Assembly (NCBI RefSeq): GCF_025628885.1
Contig: NZ_JAOTIF010000032.1
Location: 1 to 64,000 of the forward strand
Reading direction: 5' to 3'
Origin: Paraflavisolibacter caeni
Lineage (GTDB): Bacteria; Bacteroidota; Bacteroidia; Chitinophagales; Chitinophagaceae
DNA: 64,000 nucleotides
Each line of letters starts with the position of its first letter. The first letter of the stretch is position 1. Of this stretch, positions 16,985-27,313 are shown in pieces. Below the pieces are notes generated by a model that was given only the letters and a program-made list of their open reading frames with translations, searched no databases and had not been told where the DNA came from. A program made the translations under genes and the position numbers.

Positions 16985-17620
16985 ATGAAGTCTCACAAAT
17001 TAAGTTTTTTCAAATCAACTCTTTTAAGCGGCATTATTACATTGGTTCCGCTGCTGGTTTTTTTTATCGTTGTTGCAAAAGCATATGATTGGATTAAGCG
17101 CCTGACTAAGCCAATTATCCGCTTATTTCCAACAGACTCCTATTTGAGTTTGCCTGTTCAGGAGCTCGTAGCCGTTTTGGTAATGTTTTTAATTTGCATA
17201 ATTGTAGGATTGATCGCAAATTCCAGGAAGGGAAAGCGCAAATGGCTGGTTACTAAATTAGAGAATGCAATTTTGGTCCATATACCTGGATACACTATTA
17301 TGAAATCCATGGGTGAAAATATGTCAGGGATGATGAATCAGGACAAACAACAAGTGGTGATAGCCCGGTTTGACGATTCATTTCAATTAGGATTTTTAAT
17401 GGAAAAAGTTGAGGGAAAAGAAAACATTTCTGCCATTTATATACCAGGAACACCCAATCCCTGGTCTGGATCCCTTTGTTTTTTGTCAAATGACCGTATC
17501 CAGCGTTTGAATATCTCTTATTCTGAAGCGCTAACCTGTATAAAGAATGGAGGTTTGGGCGCATCTGCCCTGTTACAAAAATCTGGTAAAGTTGATATCC
17601 AACCGAATATGGTAAAATAA
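16985..17620 (+). CDS. DUF502 family membrane protein
   Basis: 211 residues. Two membrane helices are visible: residues about 10-32 (STLLSGIITLVPLLVFFIVV) and 58-80 (VAVLVMFLICIIVGLIANS). The cytoplasmic part carries the DUF502 hallmarks: HIPGYTIMKS near residue 100 and the motif PGTPNPWSGSLCFL near 160, followed by SEALTCIKNGGLGA. The family is widespread, of unknown function, and often 200-220 residues, as here. The gene starts 82 bp after the membrane AraC gene and converges on glgB. Confidence 0.85.
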   Translation: MKSHKLSFFKSTLLSGIITLVPLLVFFIVVAKAYDWIKRLTKPIIRLFPTDSYLSLPVQELVAVLVMFLICIIVGLIANSRKGKRKWLVTKLENAILVHIPGYTIMKSMGENMSGMMNQDKQQVVIARFDDSFQLGFLMEKVEGKENISAIYIPGTPNPWSGSLCFLSNDRIQRLNISYSEALTCIKNGGLGASALLQKSGKVDIQPNMVK

Positions 17621-17638
17621 ACCCGCATTTCAATGAAA

Positions 17639-17664
17639 AAGTCCCTTGAAAGAACAAGGGACTT
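17639..17664. terminator. Bidirectional hairpin terminator
   Basis: A perfect 10-bp stem (AAGTCCCTTG with CAAGGGACTT) and a 6-nt loop between the convergent DUF502 and glgB genes. On the minus strand it is followed by TTTTT, so it should terminate glgB transcripts well; on the plus strand a looser T-rich stretch follows. Confidence 0.8.
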
Positions 17665-17699
17665 AGATTTTTATACTTTAAATGATCAGCTTGATGTGT

Positions 17700-19721
17700 T
17701 TATTGAGCCACCTTCTTCTGCATTACTAAAGCCGTTCTGTTGGTCAGATAAATACTTACATTCAAGTTTTCATCTGTAGGGTAATCAATAGAATCGTCCA
17801 CACGGCCAAAGCCACCAAATTCTTTTCGATCAGAATTTAAAATGATCCTGTAAATACCTTGCTCCGGTACCCTGAACTTATATCCAAAGACAGAATTATT
17901 CGTGCTGAAATTAAAAATGAAAATCAGGTTATTCCGTTCAAAAATGATCACCTTGTTCTCTGTATCCATGTTAATCTCACGAGCACCAGAGGCAGAAAGA
18001 ACATGATGGCCTTTAATTGTGTGAATCATAGCCTTATCCCAATTCCAGAGATATTGATACTTTAGATCTTTATTATCAACCAATGACCATTGCCTTCTTG
18101 CGTAATAATGACTCCATTGATTTCCAGCTCTCGGAAAATCAACCCACTCAGGGTGCCCAAATTCATTTCCAATGAAATTTAGATATCCTTCCCCACCCAA
18201 ACTAATGGTAAACAGCCGTATCATCTTATGTAAGGCTATTCCACGATCAATCACCAGGTTCTGGTGATCTACATGCATATGAAAGTACATTTCTTTGTCC
18301 ATGAGCCAGAATGCAATGGTCTTATCTCCTACCAATGCCTGGTCATGTGATTCTGCATATGCAATGGTCTTCTCCTTATAACGCCGGTTACTTAAAACTT
18401 TCCACATTTCATGGATATTCCAATCTTCATCCTGTTTTTCTTTTAAAATTTTGATCCAATAATCAGGTATACCCATGCCCAACCTGAAATCGAACCCAAC
18501 ACCTCCTTCCTCAGGCTTTCTACATAAGCCCGGCATGCCGCTGACATCTTCTGCAATGGAAATGCTGTTCTTTTTACATTGATGCACCACTTCATTAGCT
18601 AATTGCAGGTAGGTAACGGCATCCCAATCCACTCCACTTTTAAAATATTTGTCATAGTGATCAAAGGAAGTATTCCCATGATGGAAATACAGAAGCGACG
18701 TAACACCATCAAACCGGTAACCATCAAAATGAAACTCTTCTAACCAATAGCACACATTAGATAAGAGAAATTGCTTTACTTCCCATTTTCCATAGTCAAA
18801 CAACATCGAATCCCATCCTTCATGATAGCCCCGGCCTCCTGAATGGAAATACTGGTGATCTGTGCCATCAAATTGATTGAGGCCTTCTGCCATATTTTTT
18901 ACAGCATGGGAATGAACGATGTCCATGATCACAGCAATTCCCATACTGTGCGCTTTATTAACCAGGTATTTCAAATCTTCTGGTGTCCCGAACCTCGAAG
19001 ATGGAGCAAAAAAGTTGGATACATGGTACCCGAATGAACCATAATATGGATGCTCCTGGATGGCCATTAACTGGATAGCATTGTAGCCACCATCTTTGAT
19101 TCTTGGTAGGATCACATCAGCAAACTCTTTATAGCTCCCCACTCCTTCTCTTTCTTGGGCCATCCCTACATGACATTCATAAATGATTGGTTCACGGTAA
19201 ACTTCCTCCAGGCTAAATGTAGCGTCTGTCCATGAAAATGGATTTTCAGGTAACCACAATTGCCCGGCAAAGTCATGTGTTTCAGGATCTTGTATAACCC
19301 TTCGGATGTAGGCAGGAATTCTATCCATGGATCCTTTCTGCGTATGAACATGCACCTTTATTTTACTCTCATGAAGAAAGCTGTCCTTATATTGCTTGAA
19401 AGGCAGAAATAATTCCCAGTCCCCGTTGCTGTTCTTTTCCAGTGGATGGGAAGTCCTGTTCCATTGGTTGAAATCCCCTGTCAGATATAGTTTATGAGCT
19501 TGTGGAGCCCATTCTCGGTAAAACCATCCATTTTTTTCTTTATCGAAGTTAATACCATAATAGTGATGCCCATTGGCGAAATTGAGTAAACTTCCGGCAG
19601 CCTCTTCAATTTCCTTTCGGGCTTTTTTGTAACGTTCAAATCGGTCTTTTACATCATCAATGTATGGATCCAGCCATGGATCTTCTTGGTTAATCGCTAA
19701 CTTTTCAATTTGCTTCATCAA
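17700..19721 (-). CDS. glgB: 1,4-alpha-glucan branching enzyme, eukaryote-like GH13_8 type
   Basis: 673 residues; transfers alpha-1,4 chains to alpha-1,6 branch points in glycogen. An N-terminal CBM48 lies at about 60-150 (GWFYREWAPQAHKLYLTGDF). The GH13 barrel shows YHVSNFFAPSSRFGTPEDL and MDIVHSHAVKN, then catalytic Asp338 (HFDGYRFDGVTS), Glu391 (IAEDVSG) and Asp460 (YAESHDQ). The C-terminal all-beta domain begins near 590. The combination of YHVSNFFA, GLNQFDGT and FHSGGRGYHEGWDS is typical of the animal/plant-like GH13_8 branching enzymes rather than the E. coli GlgB type; many Bacteroidota have this form. No other glycogen gene is in the window. Confidence 0.93.
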   Translation of the reverse strand: MMKQIEKLAINQEDPWLDPYIDDVKDRFERYKKARKEIEEAAGSLLNFANGHHYYGINFDKEKNGWFYREWAPQAHKLYLTGDFNQWNRTSHPLEKNSNGDWELFLPFKQYKDSFLHESKIKVHVHTQKGSMDRIPAYIRRVIQDPETHDFAGQLWLPENPFSWTDATFSLEEVYREPIIYECHVGMAQEREGVGSYKEFADVILPRIKDGGYNAIQLMAIQEHPYYGSFGYHVSNFFAPSSRFGTPEDLKYLVNKAHSMGIAVIMDIVHSHAVKNMAEGLNQFDGTDHQYFHSGGRGYHEGWDSMLFDYGKWEVKQFLLSNVCYWLEEFHFDGYRFDGVTSLLYFHHGNTSFDHYDKYFKSGVDWDAVTYLQLANEVVHQCKKNSISIAEDVSGMPGLCRKPEEGGVGFDFRLGMGIPDYWIKILKEKQDEDWNIHEMWKVLSNRRYKEKTIAYAESHDQALVGDKTIAFWLMDKEMYFHMHVDHQNLVIDRGIALHKMIRLFTISLGGEGYLNFIGNEFGHPEWVDFPRAGNQWSHYYARRQWSLVDNKDLKYQYLWNWDKAMIHTIKGHHVLSASGAREINMDTENKVIIFERNNLIFIFNFSTNNSVFGYKFRVPEQGIYRIILNSDRKEFGGFGRVDDSIDYPTDENLNVSIYLTNRTALVMQKKVAQ

Positions 19722-19865
19722 AGTAATGTTAGGGTTGAAATTCTAAGATAACAAGTTTTACCTTATAAGAAGAAATGACTTTGAGAAGGCAATGATTTAG
19801 TAAAAAAATCTAATAGTATAAATGATTAAAAAATGTGGCAGAAATGCTTGATATGAAAATTATTA

Positions 19866-20219
19866 TTAAAGCCTGACCCTTTTAAGATAAAGCCGTGGAG
19901 CAAGACCTTGTTGATCTATACTGGCGAAAATGTTAAACCATAGTTCCAGATCAATCACACTTCCTTCAAAACTCCTGAGTTGATAATACCCTCCTGTGCC
20001 CGGGCCAGCCGAACCGGTGAGTTCCAGAACATCTGCGCCTTCAAATGGCAGGGTGCTAAGCTGAAGCATTAGTGTGGTCTCTCCCTCAGAAATCATTTCT
20101 AAGAAATCATGAAAAGCGCCAATTCTTTCCAGGTCATCTGAGTCTCCCCCCCTATCAATATACTCTGGTAGATCAAGAAACCAGCGGTTTCCCATTTTGT
20201 AGTAGGTAAATAAATACAT
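19866..20219 (-). CDS. Conserved small cytosolic protein of unknown function
   Basis: 117 residues, no signal peptide or membrane helix. It starts MYLFTYYKMGNRWFLDLPEY and contains LERIGAFHDFLEMISEGETT, LMLQLSTLPFEGADVLEL and, near the end, IDLELWFNIFASI and PRLYLKRVRL. This pattern resembles small proteins grouped under DUF6717, but I could not confirm the assignment. The fold is probably mixed alpha/beta. It stands alone between glgB and a histidine kinase gene, both on the same strand. Confidence 0.6.
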   Translation of the reverse strand: MYLFTYYKMGNRWFLDLPEYIDRGGDSDDLERIGAFHDFLEMISEGETTLMLQLSTLPFEGADVLELTGSAGPGTGGYYQLRSFEGSVIDLELWFNIFASIDQQGLAPRLYLKRVRL

Positions 20220-20333
20220 AATTGGTAGCGGATTGAAAACGAAAATACACTAAGTATTTTCAACAACAATAATAAGTAAAAATACGATCAACAATGCAAT
20301 TAGCGCATAATACTAGGCGTTTCAGATTTTCAA

Positions 20334-22115
20334 CTAATGAGTTGTGATTGGAAATCTTGCTATTAATACACATCCCAGGCCGGGGGCACTATTGATGTTC
20401 AGTTTACCATTTAAACTTTCGGCTCGTGTAATCATGTTCGTAATACCTATGCCTTTTCGTCTCTTATTGATATCAAAACCAGACCCATTATCAGTTACTT
20501 TCAATACCAAATCACAATCAATACGATCAAACACGACCTGAACACTTTTCGCTTTTGCATGTTTCAGTATATTCGTAAGGTGCTCCTGGAGAATGCGGTA
20601 CACCGCCAACTGGAGTTCTTTATTAACTACAAATGCATCGACTTTTGCGATGTCTAATGAAAAATGTATCTTATTGGTAGCTGTAACAGAGTCAATTAAT
20701 TCCTGTATCTTATCTTTAAATCTTATATTTTGCTGAGTTGGTGAAGAAAGCCTTTTGGATATTCCCCTGATTTCATTGATAGAATCCTGTAAAAGTTGGA
20801 TCGACTTACCCGAAAGTTCCTTTGCATTACCGATGCCGTCGTGGATGAGCTCTGAATAAAGCTTTACGGTAGTAAGAATCTGGTTTATATTATCATGTAA
20901 TTCCTGACCAAGATATGCCCGCTCATTTTCCTGGGCAGCAAGTACAGCAGCTGTAGTTTGCTTTCTTTGTCTTTCCAGTTTCTGTTCCAATATTTTTCGC
21001 TCCGAAATATCACGAAATATGAAGAAGTAACGCTCAATACTTCCCTGGTGGTCAAAAATGGGCTCACCAGAAATTTCCAACCAAACTTTTGCATTGCTCT
21101 TTGTATTGCTAAGCATTTCAACCTGGAAGGGAGCTCCTTCTCTAAAAAGTTGATCCATTTGCATCAATGCAATGTCATCAGATTCTTCTCCCTTTAAAAA
21201 ATCACTATTTTTAAAGCCAATCACCTCATCTGCCGTGTAACCTGTGATCTTTGTATAAGCATTATTGATCCAGGAAGTGGTACCATCCAGTTCAATTAAC
21301 GAAACTGCATTGTTAGTTTCCTTAACAACCAGGGAAAGCATTTGAATTGTTTCTTCGTTTTTTTTCTTGTCTGTAATGTCACGAAAATAAACAGACAAGC
21401 CAGTAGTTGACGGATAAGCATTGACTTCAACCCATATATTGAGAGGCTCCGGATAAAATGTTTCAAAGTTTACTGGCATCTGTTCTGCTAACGCTTTTTT
21501 GTATTGCCACTCAAATACAGTCCCCAAAGCATTTGGAAAAAGTTCCCATATATTTTGTAGGTAAACCTGCTCATAAGTGCAGTTTATCATGAGTAAAGCC
21601 TGCCGGTTAGCATAAACGATACGCCAATTAGTATCAAGAACAAGAAAACCGTCGGTAATTCTTTTCAAAATATCCGACATTTCATTGTTCTGCTTTTCTA
21701 ATTCAAATTGATACTTTTTATGTAACTCCATAAGTTGCCGCCGCTCAGTTATATCACGGATAGTACAATATAAGAGGCCATCCTGAGCATCCCAACGGGC
21801 AGCCCATGATATTGGAACAGGGCTACCGTCCTTACAATGGAAAACATTTTCAAAATGAATGATTTGGTGACCCGCAATCAGCTGCTCAAAAAAAATGTAC
21901 GTTTTCTCTCTATCCTCTTTGATAACAAGGTCAATACATGCAGTTCCGGTCAGTTCCGCCGGAGCATAACCCAACACATTATTGACTGTTTTATTAATAA
22001 ATGTGAAACGCCCTTCTCTGTCAAGCGTGAAAACAATTGTTGACAAAGAATCGACCAGGTGCTGTAATGGTATAGATGAATGTGGAGCTTTAAGTGATGG
22101 CGACACAGTTCTCAT
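20334..22115 (-). CDS. Cytosolic PAS-domain sensor histidine kinase (HisKA_3 / NarL-partner type)
   Basis: 593 residues without membrane segments. Three PAS domains are visible at about 18-125, 147-250 and 258-372, each ending in the PAC-type motif (CTIRDITERR, VYFRDITDKK, FIFRDISERK). The dimerisation segment ERAYLGQELHDNINQILTTV contains the phospho-acceptor His407 of the HisKA_3 family, whose partners are usually NarL/FixJ response regulators. The ATPase domain has an N-box variant (ILQEHLTNILKHAKA) and the G box DNGSGFD, then GIGITNMITRAESLNG. No cognate NarL-type regulator is adjacent. Soluble PAS kinases of this kind usually sense redox, light or small ligands; no cofactor residue can be assigned. 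Confidence 0.88.
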   Translation of the reverse strand: MRTVSPSLKAPHSSIPLQHLVDSLSTIVFTLDREGRFTFINKTVNNVLGYAPAELTGTACIDLVIKEDREKTYIFFEQLIAGHQIIHFENVFHCKDGSPVPISWAARWDAQDGLLYCTIRDITERRQLMELHKKYQFELEKQNNEMSDILKRITDGFLVLDTNWRIVYANRQALLMINCTYEQVYLQNIWELFPNALGTVFEWQYKKALAEQMPVNFETFYPEPLNIWVEVNAYPSTTGLSVYFRDITDKKKNEETIQMLSLVVKETNNAVSLIELDGTTSWINNAYTKITGYTADEVIGFKNSDFLKGEESDDIALMQMDQLFREGAPFQVEMLSNTKSNAKVWLEISGEPIFDHQGSIERYFFIFRDISERKILEQKLERQRKQTTAAVLAAQENERAYLGQELHDNINQILTTVKLYSELIHDGIGNAKELSGKSIQLLQDSINEIRGISKRLSSPTQQNIRFKDKIQELIDSVTATNKIHFSLDIAKVDAFVVNKELQLAVYRILQEHLTNILKHAKAKSVQVVFDRIDCDLVLKVTDNGSGFDINKRRKGIGITNMITRAESLNGKLNINSAPGLGCVLIARFPITTH

Positions 22116-22435
22116 TTGCTGATTTTCTATGGATGTTGGTTAAAATTAGAAAAAGTGATATGGGTAACACGCTGATTTTCGGTGAATTCAGGAAAATACT
22201 CTTTAAATAAATAAAAAAAAGCTATCATATAAAAACCATTCACTCAAGCTGTAATGCAAAATATCGGAAGAAGGCTGATGCTGTTTAATAATGAAATACG
22301 TAACATTCTGTTAAGGCTAATCCATGAGTTCCTCAGCTTTTTGGACTTTGTACACAATTCAATAGATTTGACGCCGTTACTAAATTCCTTAACTATTTTG
22401 CACCATTTACCAACAAGCCATTCATAAAAAAACCT
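22116..22435. other. Divergent intergenic region
   Basis: 320 bp between the histidine kinase and penicillin-binding protein genes. A 57-codon frame (22254-22427) ends 8 bp before the next gene; it has no signal, domain or clear ribosome-binding site and is not supported. The region probably contains both promoters. Confidence 0.4.
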
Positions 22436-24784
22436 ATGAAAAGAATCTTAACGCTCCTGATCATACTACTTTTAAGTGGCCTGAGCATATTGGCTCTTGT
22501 CGTTTTCCTGGTGATGCAAGGAGTTTTCGGTCCTTTACCTTCTCTTAAACAATTAAAAAATCCGAACCTCCTCCAGGCTTCAGAAGTCCTGGCTGCCGAT
22601 AGCACGCTAATGGGAAAATACTACCGGGTTGGCGGCAATCGTAGTAATTCCAACTTTAAGGATATATCTCATTACGTAATTGATGCCCTTATTGCCACTG
22701 AAGATGAACGCTTTTATAAGCATACAGGTATAGACACTCGGTCAACCCTGCGTGCAGTTTTCCTGTTGGGGCGCGCAGGAGGCGGCAGTACGCTTTCCCA
22801 GCAACTAGCCCTCAACTTATCCACTGACAGGCGAGCTTCCAATTTGGGTTCAAGGTTTATCCAAAAGATCAAGGAATACATCATTGCTACCCGGTTGGAA
22901 AAGCAATTCACCAAGCAGGAGATCTTAACACTTTATTTAAATACTGTTCCCTTTGGTGATAATGTATACGGCATCCGTATAGCTGCCCGCACCTTCTATC
23001 AGAAAGAACCCAGCCAGTTAAAACCAGAAGAAGCTGCAGTGCTGATCGGGATGTTGAAGGGCAATTCAATTTACAATCCTCGTCTACATCCAAATGCAGC
23101 GCGCGACCGCAGAAATGTAGTTTTAGGACAAATGGAAAAGAATGGAATGCTCTCTTCCTCAACTGCCAGTCAATTGAGAGCCCTGCCCCTTATTATTAAT
23201 TATAAAAAACTGGATGAAAATAATGGTGTGGCGCCTTATCTGAGGGAAGTGCTCAAAGAAGAATTGAAAGATGCATTAGAGGGACTCGAAAAACCTGATG
23301 GCACACCATATAGCTTATATGAGGATGGATTGCGGATCTATACTACGATCGACCCCAACATGCAATCCTATGCAGAAGAAGCAGTAGCGCAACAGATGCC
23401 ACTTTTGCAAAAAGCCCTGAACCGGCAAAGGAATATACGTACAGGGAGCGTTTGGAAAGGCCATGCAGAAGTGTTGGACGCACAAATGAAGGCATCTGAT
23501 CGTTGGCGTAATTTAAAAGATGAAGGTCTAAGTGATGACGAGATCAAAAAAGCCTTCAAGCGCAAAGTGTCCATGAAAATCTTTGCATGGAATGACAAGC
23601 GTGAAAAGGATACCTTGCTCTCTCCCTTGGACTCGATCAAATACCACCGTCAGATGCTTCAAACAGCCTTTATGGTGATGGACCCACAAACCGGGGCAGT
23701 AAAAGCCTGGGTAGGCGGTATCAATTACAAAACTTATAAGTTTGACCATGCGAACCTCAAAACCAAACGCCAGGTTGGCTCTACCATAAAGCCCCTACTC
23801 TATGCTCAGGCAGTAGAAGAGAAAGGTTTTTTACCGGAAACCCCTGTAGAGGATATACAACAGGATTTTGGTGGGGGCCGATTGGTTCCGGCAACAACAC
23901 AATCTTGCAGTGGTGATACCATCACCATGGCTTCTGCTTTAGCATGGTCCAAGAACTGTGCAACAGCTTATATCATGAAACAAGTGGAACCGGAAAATTT
24001 TACCCGCTTCCTTGGGCGTATCGGAGTTCCTACGGAAGTAGAGCCTCACCCATCAATTGCTTTAGGGTCCTGTGATCTTTCCCTCTATGAAATGATGTGG
24101 GCCTATTCCATTTTCCCTAGCGGTGGCATTTCTACCAAACCTTATATCATTAGTCGCATTGAAGACCGTAATGGAAATGTGTTGAAACGTTTCGAACCCG
24201 GCAAAAATCGCAAAGAAGTGATCAGTGAAGTGTCGGCTTATCGTATGTACCAGATGATGCAGGGCACAGTAACTGTTGGTACCGCGAAAGGATTGATGGA
24301 GCGCCTTGGTGCAGCAGAAATGGGCGGCAAAACTGGAACAACTAACGACAACGCTGATGCATGGTTTATGGGTTATGCCCCCCAGTTACTGGCGGGTACA
24401 TGGATTGGCTGTGATGACCGTTTCATTCGCATTGAAAGTGGCTTGGGTATGGGATCACAGGCCGCCCGTCCAATTTGGGAGGCATTCTTTAAAAAAGTAT
24501 ATGCCGATGCAAAATCAGGTGTTAAAAGAGATGCTATATTCAACAAACCACCCGAACTGTTGATCAATACAGACAGTCTGGTAATGAAGGAATTAATGGA
24601 CGCTGGTATGATGAGAACCGAAGATGAAAATCCTGAAGATCTGAACAACCCCAAAGCTGTAATGCCTCCTAATAATAAAGAGAACCGGAATCGCGATCCT
24701 AAAATTGGTGAATCCAGGCAACCAGCAGAGCAAAAGGAAAAAAAGGGAATATTGAATAAAATATTTGGCAAAAAAGAAGAATAA
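22436..24784 (+). CDS. Bifunctional penicillin-binding protein 1A/1C-like
   Basis: 782 residues; polymerises glycan strands and cross-links peptides in peptidoglycan. A single membrane anchor is at residues 5-28. The GT51 transglycosylase domain follows, with catalytic Glu89 in ATEDERFYKHTGID and the GGGSTLSQQLALNL motif. The transpeptidase domain contains the nucleophile Ser449 in STIKPLLYAQ (SxxK), SKNCATAYI (SxN) and Lys632 in GGKTGTTND (KTG). The C-terminal 90 residues are charged and low in complexity (NPKAVMPPNNKENRNRDPK). Length and order fit class A PBPs of Bacteroidota. The adjacent AI-2E-type permease gene starts 16 bp after the stop. Confidence 0.93.
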   Translation: MKRILTLLIILLLSGLSILALVVFLVMQGVFGPLPSLKQLKNPNLLQASEVLAADSTLMGKYYRVGGNRSNSNFKDISHYVIDALIATEDERFYKHTGIDTRSTLRAVFLLGRAGGGSTLSQQLALNLSTDRRASNLGSRFIQKIKEYIIATRLEKQFTKQEILTLYLNTVPFGDNVYGIRIAARTFYQKEPSQLKPEEAAVLIGMLKGNSIYNPRLHPNAARDRRNVVLGQMEKNGMLSSSTASQLRALPLIINYKKLDENNGVAPYLREVLKEELKDALEGLEKPDGTPYSLYEDGLRIYTTIDPNMQSYAEEAVAQQMPLLQKALNRQRNIRTGSVWKGHAEVLDAQMKASDRWRNLKDEGLSDDEIKKAFKRKVSMKIFAWNDKREKDTLLSPLDSIKYHRQMLQTAFMVMDPQTGAVKAWVGGINYKTYKFDHANLKTKRQVGSTIKPLLYAQAVEEKGFLPETPVEDIQQDFGGGRLVPATTQSCSGDTITMASALAWSKNCATAYIMKQVEPENFTRFLGRIGVPTEVEPHPSIALGSCDLSLYEMMWAYSIFPSGGISTKPYIISRIEDRNGNVLKRFEPGKNRKEVISEVSAYRMYQMMQGTVTVGTAKGLMERLGAAEMGGKTGTTNDNADAWFMGYAPQLLAGTWIGCDDRFIRIESGLGMGSQAARPIWEAFFKKVYADAKSGVKRDAIFNKPPELLINTDSLVMKELMDAGMMRTEDENPEDLNNPKAVMPPNNKENRNRDPKIGESRQPAEQKEKKGILNKIFGKKEE

Positions 24785-24800
24785 TAAAGAAATTTAAGAT

Positions 24801-25895
24801 GTGGAATCTATCCAACACAATAGTCTATTTAAGTTACTGGTAAGAATTGTTGTTCTGGTAGCAGCAATTACAGTTCTTCTTTGGATCCTGTTCAAAGCTG
24901 CCAGCATGGTCCTGATTCTGATTCTGGCCTTTGTGTTGGCACTGATCATCAATGCACCCGTAAGTTACCTTGAGCAAAGAGGAATGAAAAGGGTTTGGGC
25001 TAGCATAACTGTATTTGGAATTATTTTTTTAGTCATTGTTTTTCTGAGCTTATTAACCTTACCTAAAATTTATTACCAGTTAGAACAACTTATACTTGAC
25101 CTACCTGCCTATATTAATAATTTAAGTACTAATATCGCATCCTGGTTTGAAGATTATCCTGAAATAAGCAGGAAAATAAAAGAAAATACGAATGATCTAT
25201 CTATTTGGCTGCCCTCCATGCCACAAACCATAAGAAGTATCAGCAGTTATTCCCTCTCCTTATTAAGTTTTCTCTTTTTAATGATCATATTTACATGGAT
25301 CATTATTTTTTCAGTAATGAATCCCAGGCCCCTGCTCAAAACTTACTATTCCTTTTGGCCTATTGAACGAAGAGAAAAAGCACAGAATGCACTGCTACAC
25401 ACCTCTACTATGCTACAAGGCTGGGTTAGATCGAACCTGATTGGAGGTAGCATTCAGGCTGTTTGTACTACCATTTTCTTATCCTTACTCCACGTACCGG
25501 GAGCTTGGGTATGGGGTGCCGTTACATTGTTTTCACAATTAATTCCAAATATTGGATTTTATATAATGTCAATTCCACCCGTACTGGTAGCATTTTCTGT
25601 CCATCCGTTGAAAGCCCTTTGGGTCGGGATATTCTTTATAGCATTAAGTGAGCTAATGGGGAATATTATTTTGCCCAGGATCCGTTCCAGAACAATGAAC
25701 TTGCATCCGGTGTCAACGCTGATTATGTTACTGATCCTGGGAAGCGCATTTGGACTTTGGGGCGCTTTTCTAACTGTGCCCATAACAGCCATCATTAAAG
25801 CATATTACGAAGAATTTTATTTGAAAAAGATGGAAGCAGATAATCATCTGGAAGAACGTATCGATAATATAGTTTATCATTCCACTGATCGCTGA
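24801..25895 (+). CDS. AI-2E family membrane permease
   Basis: 364 residues with seven or eight membrane helices: residues about 10-28, 30-55 (MVLILILAFVLALIINAPVS), 64-88, 150-175, then a block near 205-340 with LWVGIFFIALSELMGNIILP and the conserved PVSTLIMLLILGSAFGLWGA near 300-320. These are the landmarks of the AI-2E (UPF0118/TqsA-PerM) family, which exports small molecules or, in some members, sodium in exchange for protons; the substrate here is unknown. The start is GTG; no in-frame ATG lies near it. It probably shares a transcript with the PBP gene. Confidence 0.85.
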   Translation: MESIQHNSLFKLLVRIVVLVAAITVLLWILFKAASMVLILILAFVLALIINAPVSYLEQRGMKRVWASITVFGIIFLVIVFLSLLTLPKIYYQLEQLILDLPAYINNLSTNIASWFEDYPEISRKIKENTNDLSIWLPSMPQTIRSISSYSLSLLSFLFLMIIFTWIIIFSVMNPRPLLKTYYSFWPIERREKAQNALLHTSTMLQGWVRSNLIGGSIQAVCTTIFLSLLHVPGAWVWGAVTLFSQLIPNIGFYIMSIPPVLVAFSVHPLKALWVGIFFIALSELMGNIILPRIRSRTMNLHPVSTLIMLLILGSAFGLWGAFLTVPITAIIKAYYEEFYLKKMEADNHLEERIDNIVYHSTDR

Positions 25896-25909
25896 TAAAC
25901 TCATCTTGC

Positions 25910-27283
25910 TCATTCCTCAATTCTGCCCCTTCTTTTCCTATCTCCAATTGTATCTTCCTGATCCAAAGAATGATGAAATTTTGAAACGGCAATCCGCTGA
26001 GATCCATATATTCCCGAATGCCCGCTAAAGTAATAAGCAGTAAAGCAAGCTACAGCATAGTACATAATATTATGAGATCCAAAGAGCTCAACCCCCATCA
26101 AAGTACAGGCAATTGGAGTATTGGTAGCGCCTGCAAAAACAGCAATAAAGCCTAAACCGGCAAACAGATCAACTGGTGCTCCGGCAACTGTTGCCAACAC
26201 GTTACCTAATGTAGCCCCAATAAAAAACAATGGAGTCACTTCACCTCCTTTGAATCCTGTACCTAATGTAATAGCAGTAAGCAGTAGTTTCCAAAACCAG
26301 CTCCATGAAGTGGCTCCTCCTTCTGAAAATGCAGAAACAATACTGACTCCACCCTTGGGATTGGTTACACCTAAACCTAGGTAATCGAATGTTCCTAATA
26401 AATGACTAATAGCAAGAATTACGATACCTCCTGCAACTGGTATGAGCCATTTGTTTTGGATGTATTTACCTGAAGAATCTTTGATGAAATGTGACGTTTC
26501 TGAAAAAAGAAAACCTGCAAGTCCAAATGCGATTCCTCCAACAACAACTTTAAATAGAAGTAAATAATCAAAAGTTAAAAAAGATATCCAATGTTTTGTC
26601 GGTTCTATGACACCAGAAAAAGCAATGATATACCGGGTGTGCTGAATTCCATATGCAGCACAAGTAAAATCAGCCAGTAAACTGGCTATAAAGCAAGGAA
26701 GTAGTGCATCATATTTAATCCTGCCCGCAGACAAGACTTCCAGTGCAAAAATAGCTCCTGCTATGGGCGTTCCGAATACAGCACCAAAACCAGCTGCCAT
26801 GCCGCACATCAGTAGAATGCGTTTGTCATTGTGCTTTAATTGATACCACCTGGAAAAAAGCGCCGATATACTTCCCCCCATTTGCACTGCCGTACCTTCC
26901 CTGCCTGCAGAACCTCCGAATAAATGCGTAACCAGTGTTGAAATTAAAACAAGGGGCGTCATACGGGCAGGAATACCGCCACCTGGTTTATGAATTTCAT
27001 CCAGGATAAGGTTATTGCCTATATCTGAATTCTTTCCCCATGTTTTATATAGGTATGTAATGAAAAGACCAGCCAATGGTAGAAAGTAAATGAGCCAGAG
27101 ATGATTCCATCTGGCTTCACTTGCCATATCCAACAGCCAAAGAAATAAGGATACCAATGAACCTATGACAATGGAAACAGGAACAATCAAAACAGTCCAG
27201 TAAAGTAAATGCTGGGCAATTTTTATTTGTTCAAAAGAATTGCGGAATTGCTTCATCCTACAAATAGAATTAATATACAACAA
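25910..27283 (-). CDS. ClC-family anion channel or antiporter
   Basis: 457 residues with about ten to twelve membrane helices. The ClC selectivity motifs are recognisable in altered form: GGGIP (usually GSGIP) near residue 100 and [15 protein letters not shown] near 125, equivalent to the GREGP motif including the gating Glu. [15 protein letters not shown] and [19 protein letters not shown] (the GxFxP-region equivalent) follow. It belongs to a ClC subgroup where the first motif lacks its Ser, so chloride transport cannot be assumed; fluoride is another possible substrate. No signal peptide; the start may be Met10. Converges with the AI-2E gene, stops 14 bp apart. Confidence 0.85.
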   Translation of the reverse strand: MLYINSICRMKQFRNSFEQIKIAQHLLYWTVLIVPVSIVIGSLVSLFLWLLDMASEARWNHLWLIYFLPLAGLFITYLYKTWGKNSDIGNNLILDEIHKPGGGIPARMTPLVLISTLVTHLFGGSAGREGTAVQMGGSISALFSRWYQLKHNDKRILLMCGMAAGFGAVFGTPIAGAIFALEVLSAGRIKYDALLPCFIASLLADFTCAAYGIQHTRYIIAFSGVIEPTKHWISFLTFDYLLLFKVVVGGIAFGLAGFLFSETSHFIKDSSGKYIQNKWLIPVAGGIVILAISHLLGTFDYLGLGVTNPKGGVSIVSAFSEGGATSWSWFWKLLLTAITLGTGFKGGEVTPLFFIGATLGNVLATVAGAPVDLFAGLGFIAVFAGATNTPIACTLMGVELFGSHNIMYYAVACFTAYYFSGHSGIYGSQRIAVSKFHHSLDQEDTIGDRKRRGRIEE

Positions 27284-27313
27284 TGAATGTTACTATTTGT
27301 AGGCGCCATCAGT

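Noticed and set aside
22254-22427. 57-codon open frame just before the penicillin-binding protein gene
   Set aside because: No domain, signal or clear ribosome-binding site. Its length is compatible with chance in A+T-rich DNA.
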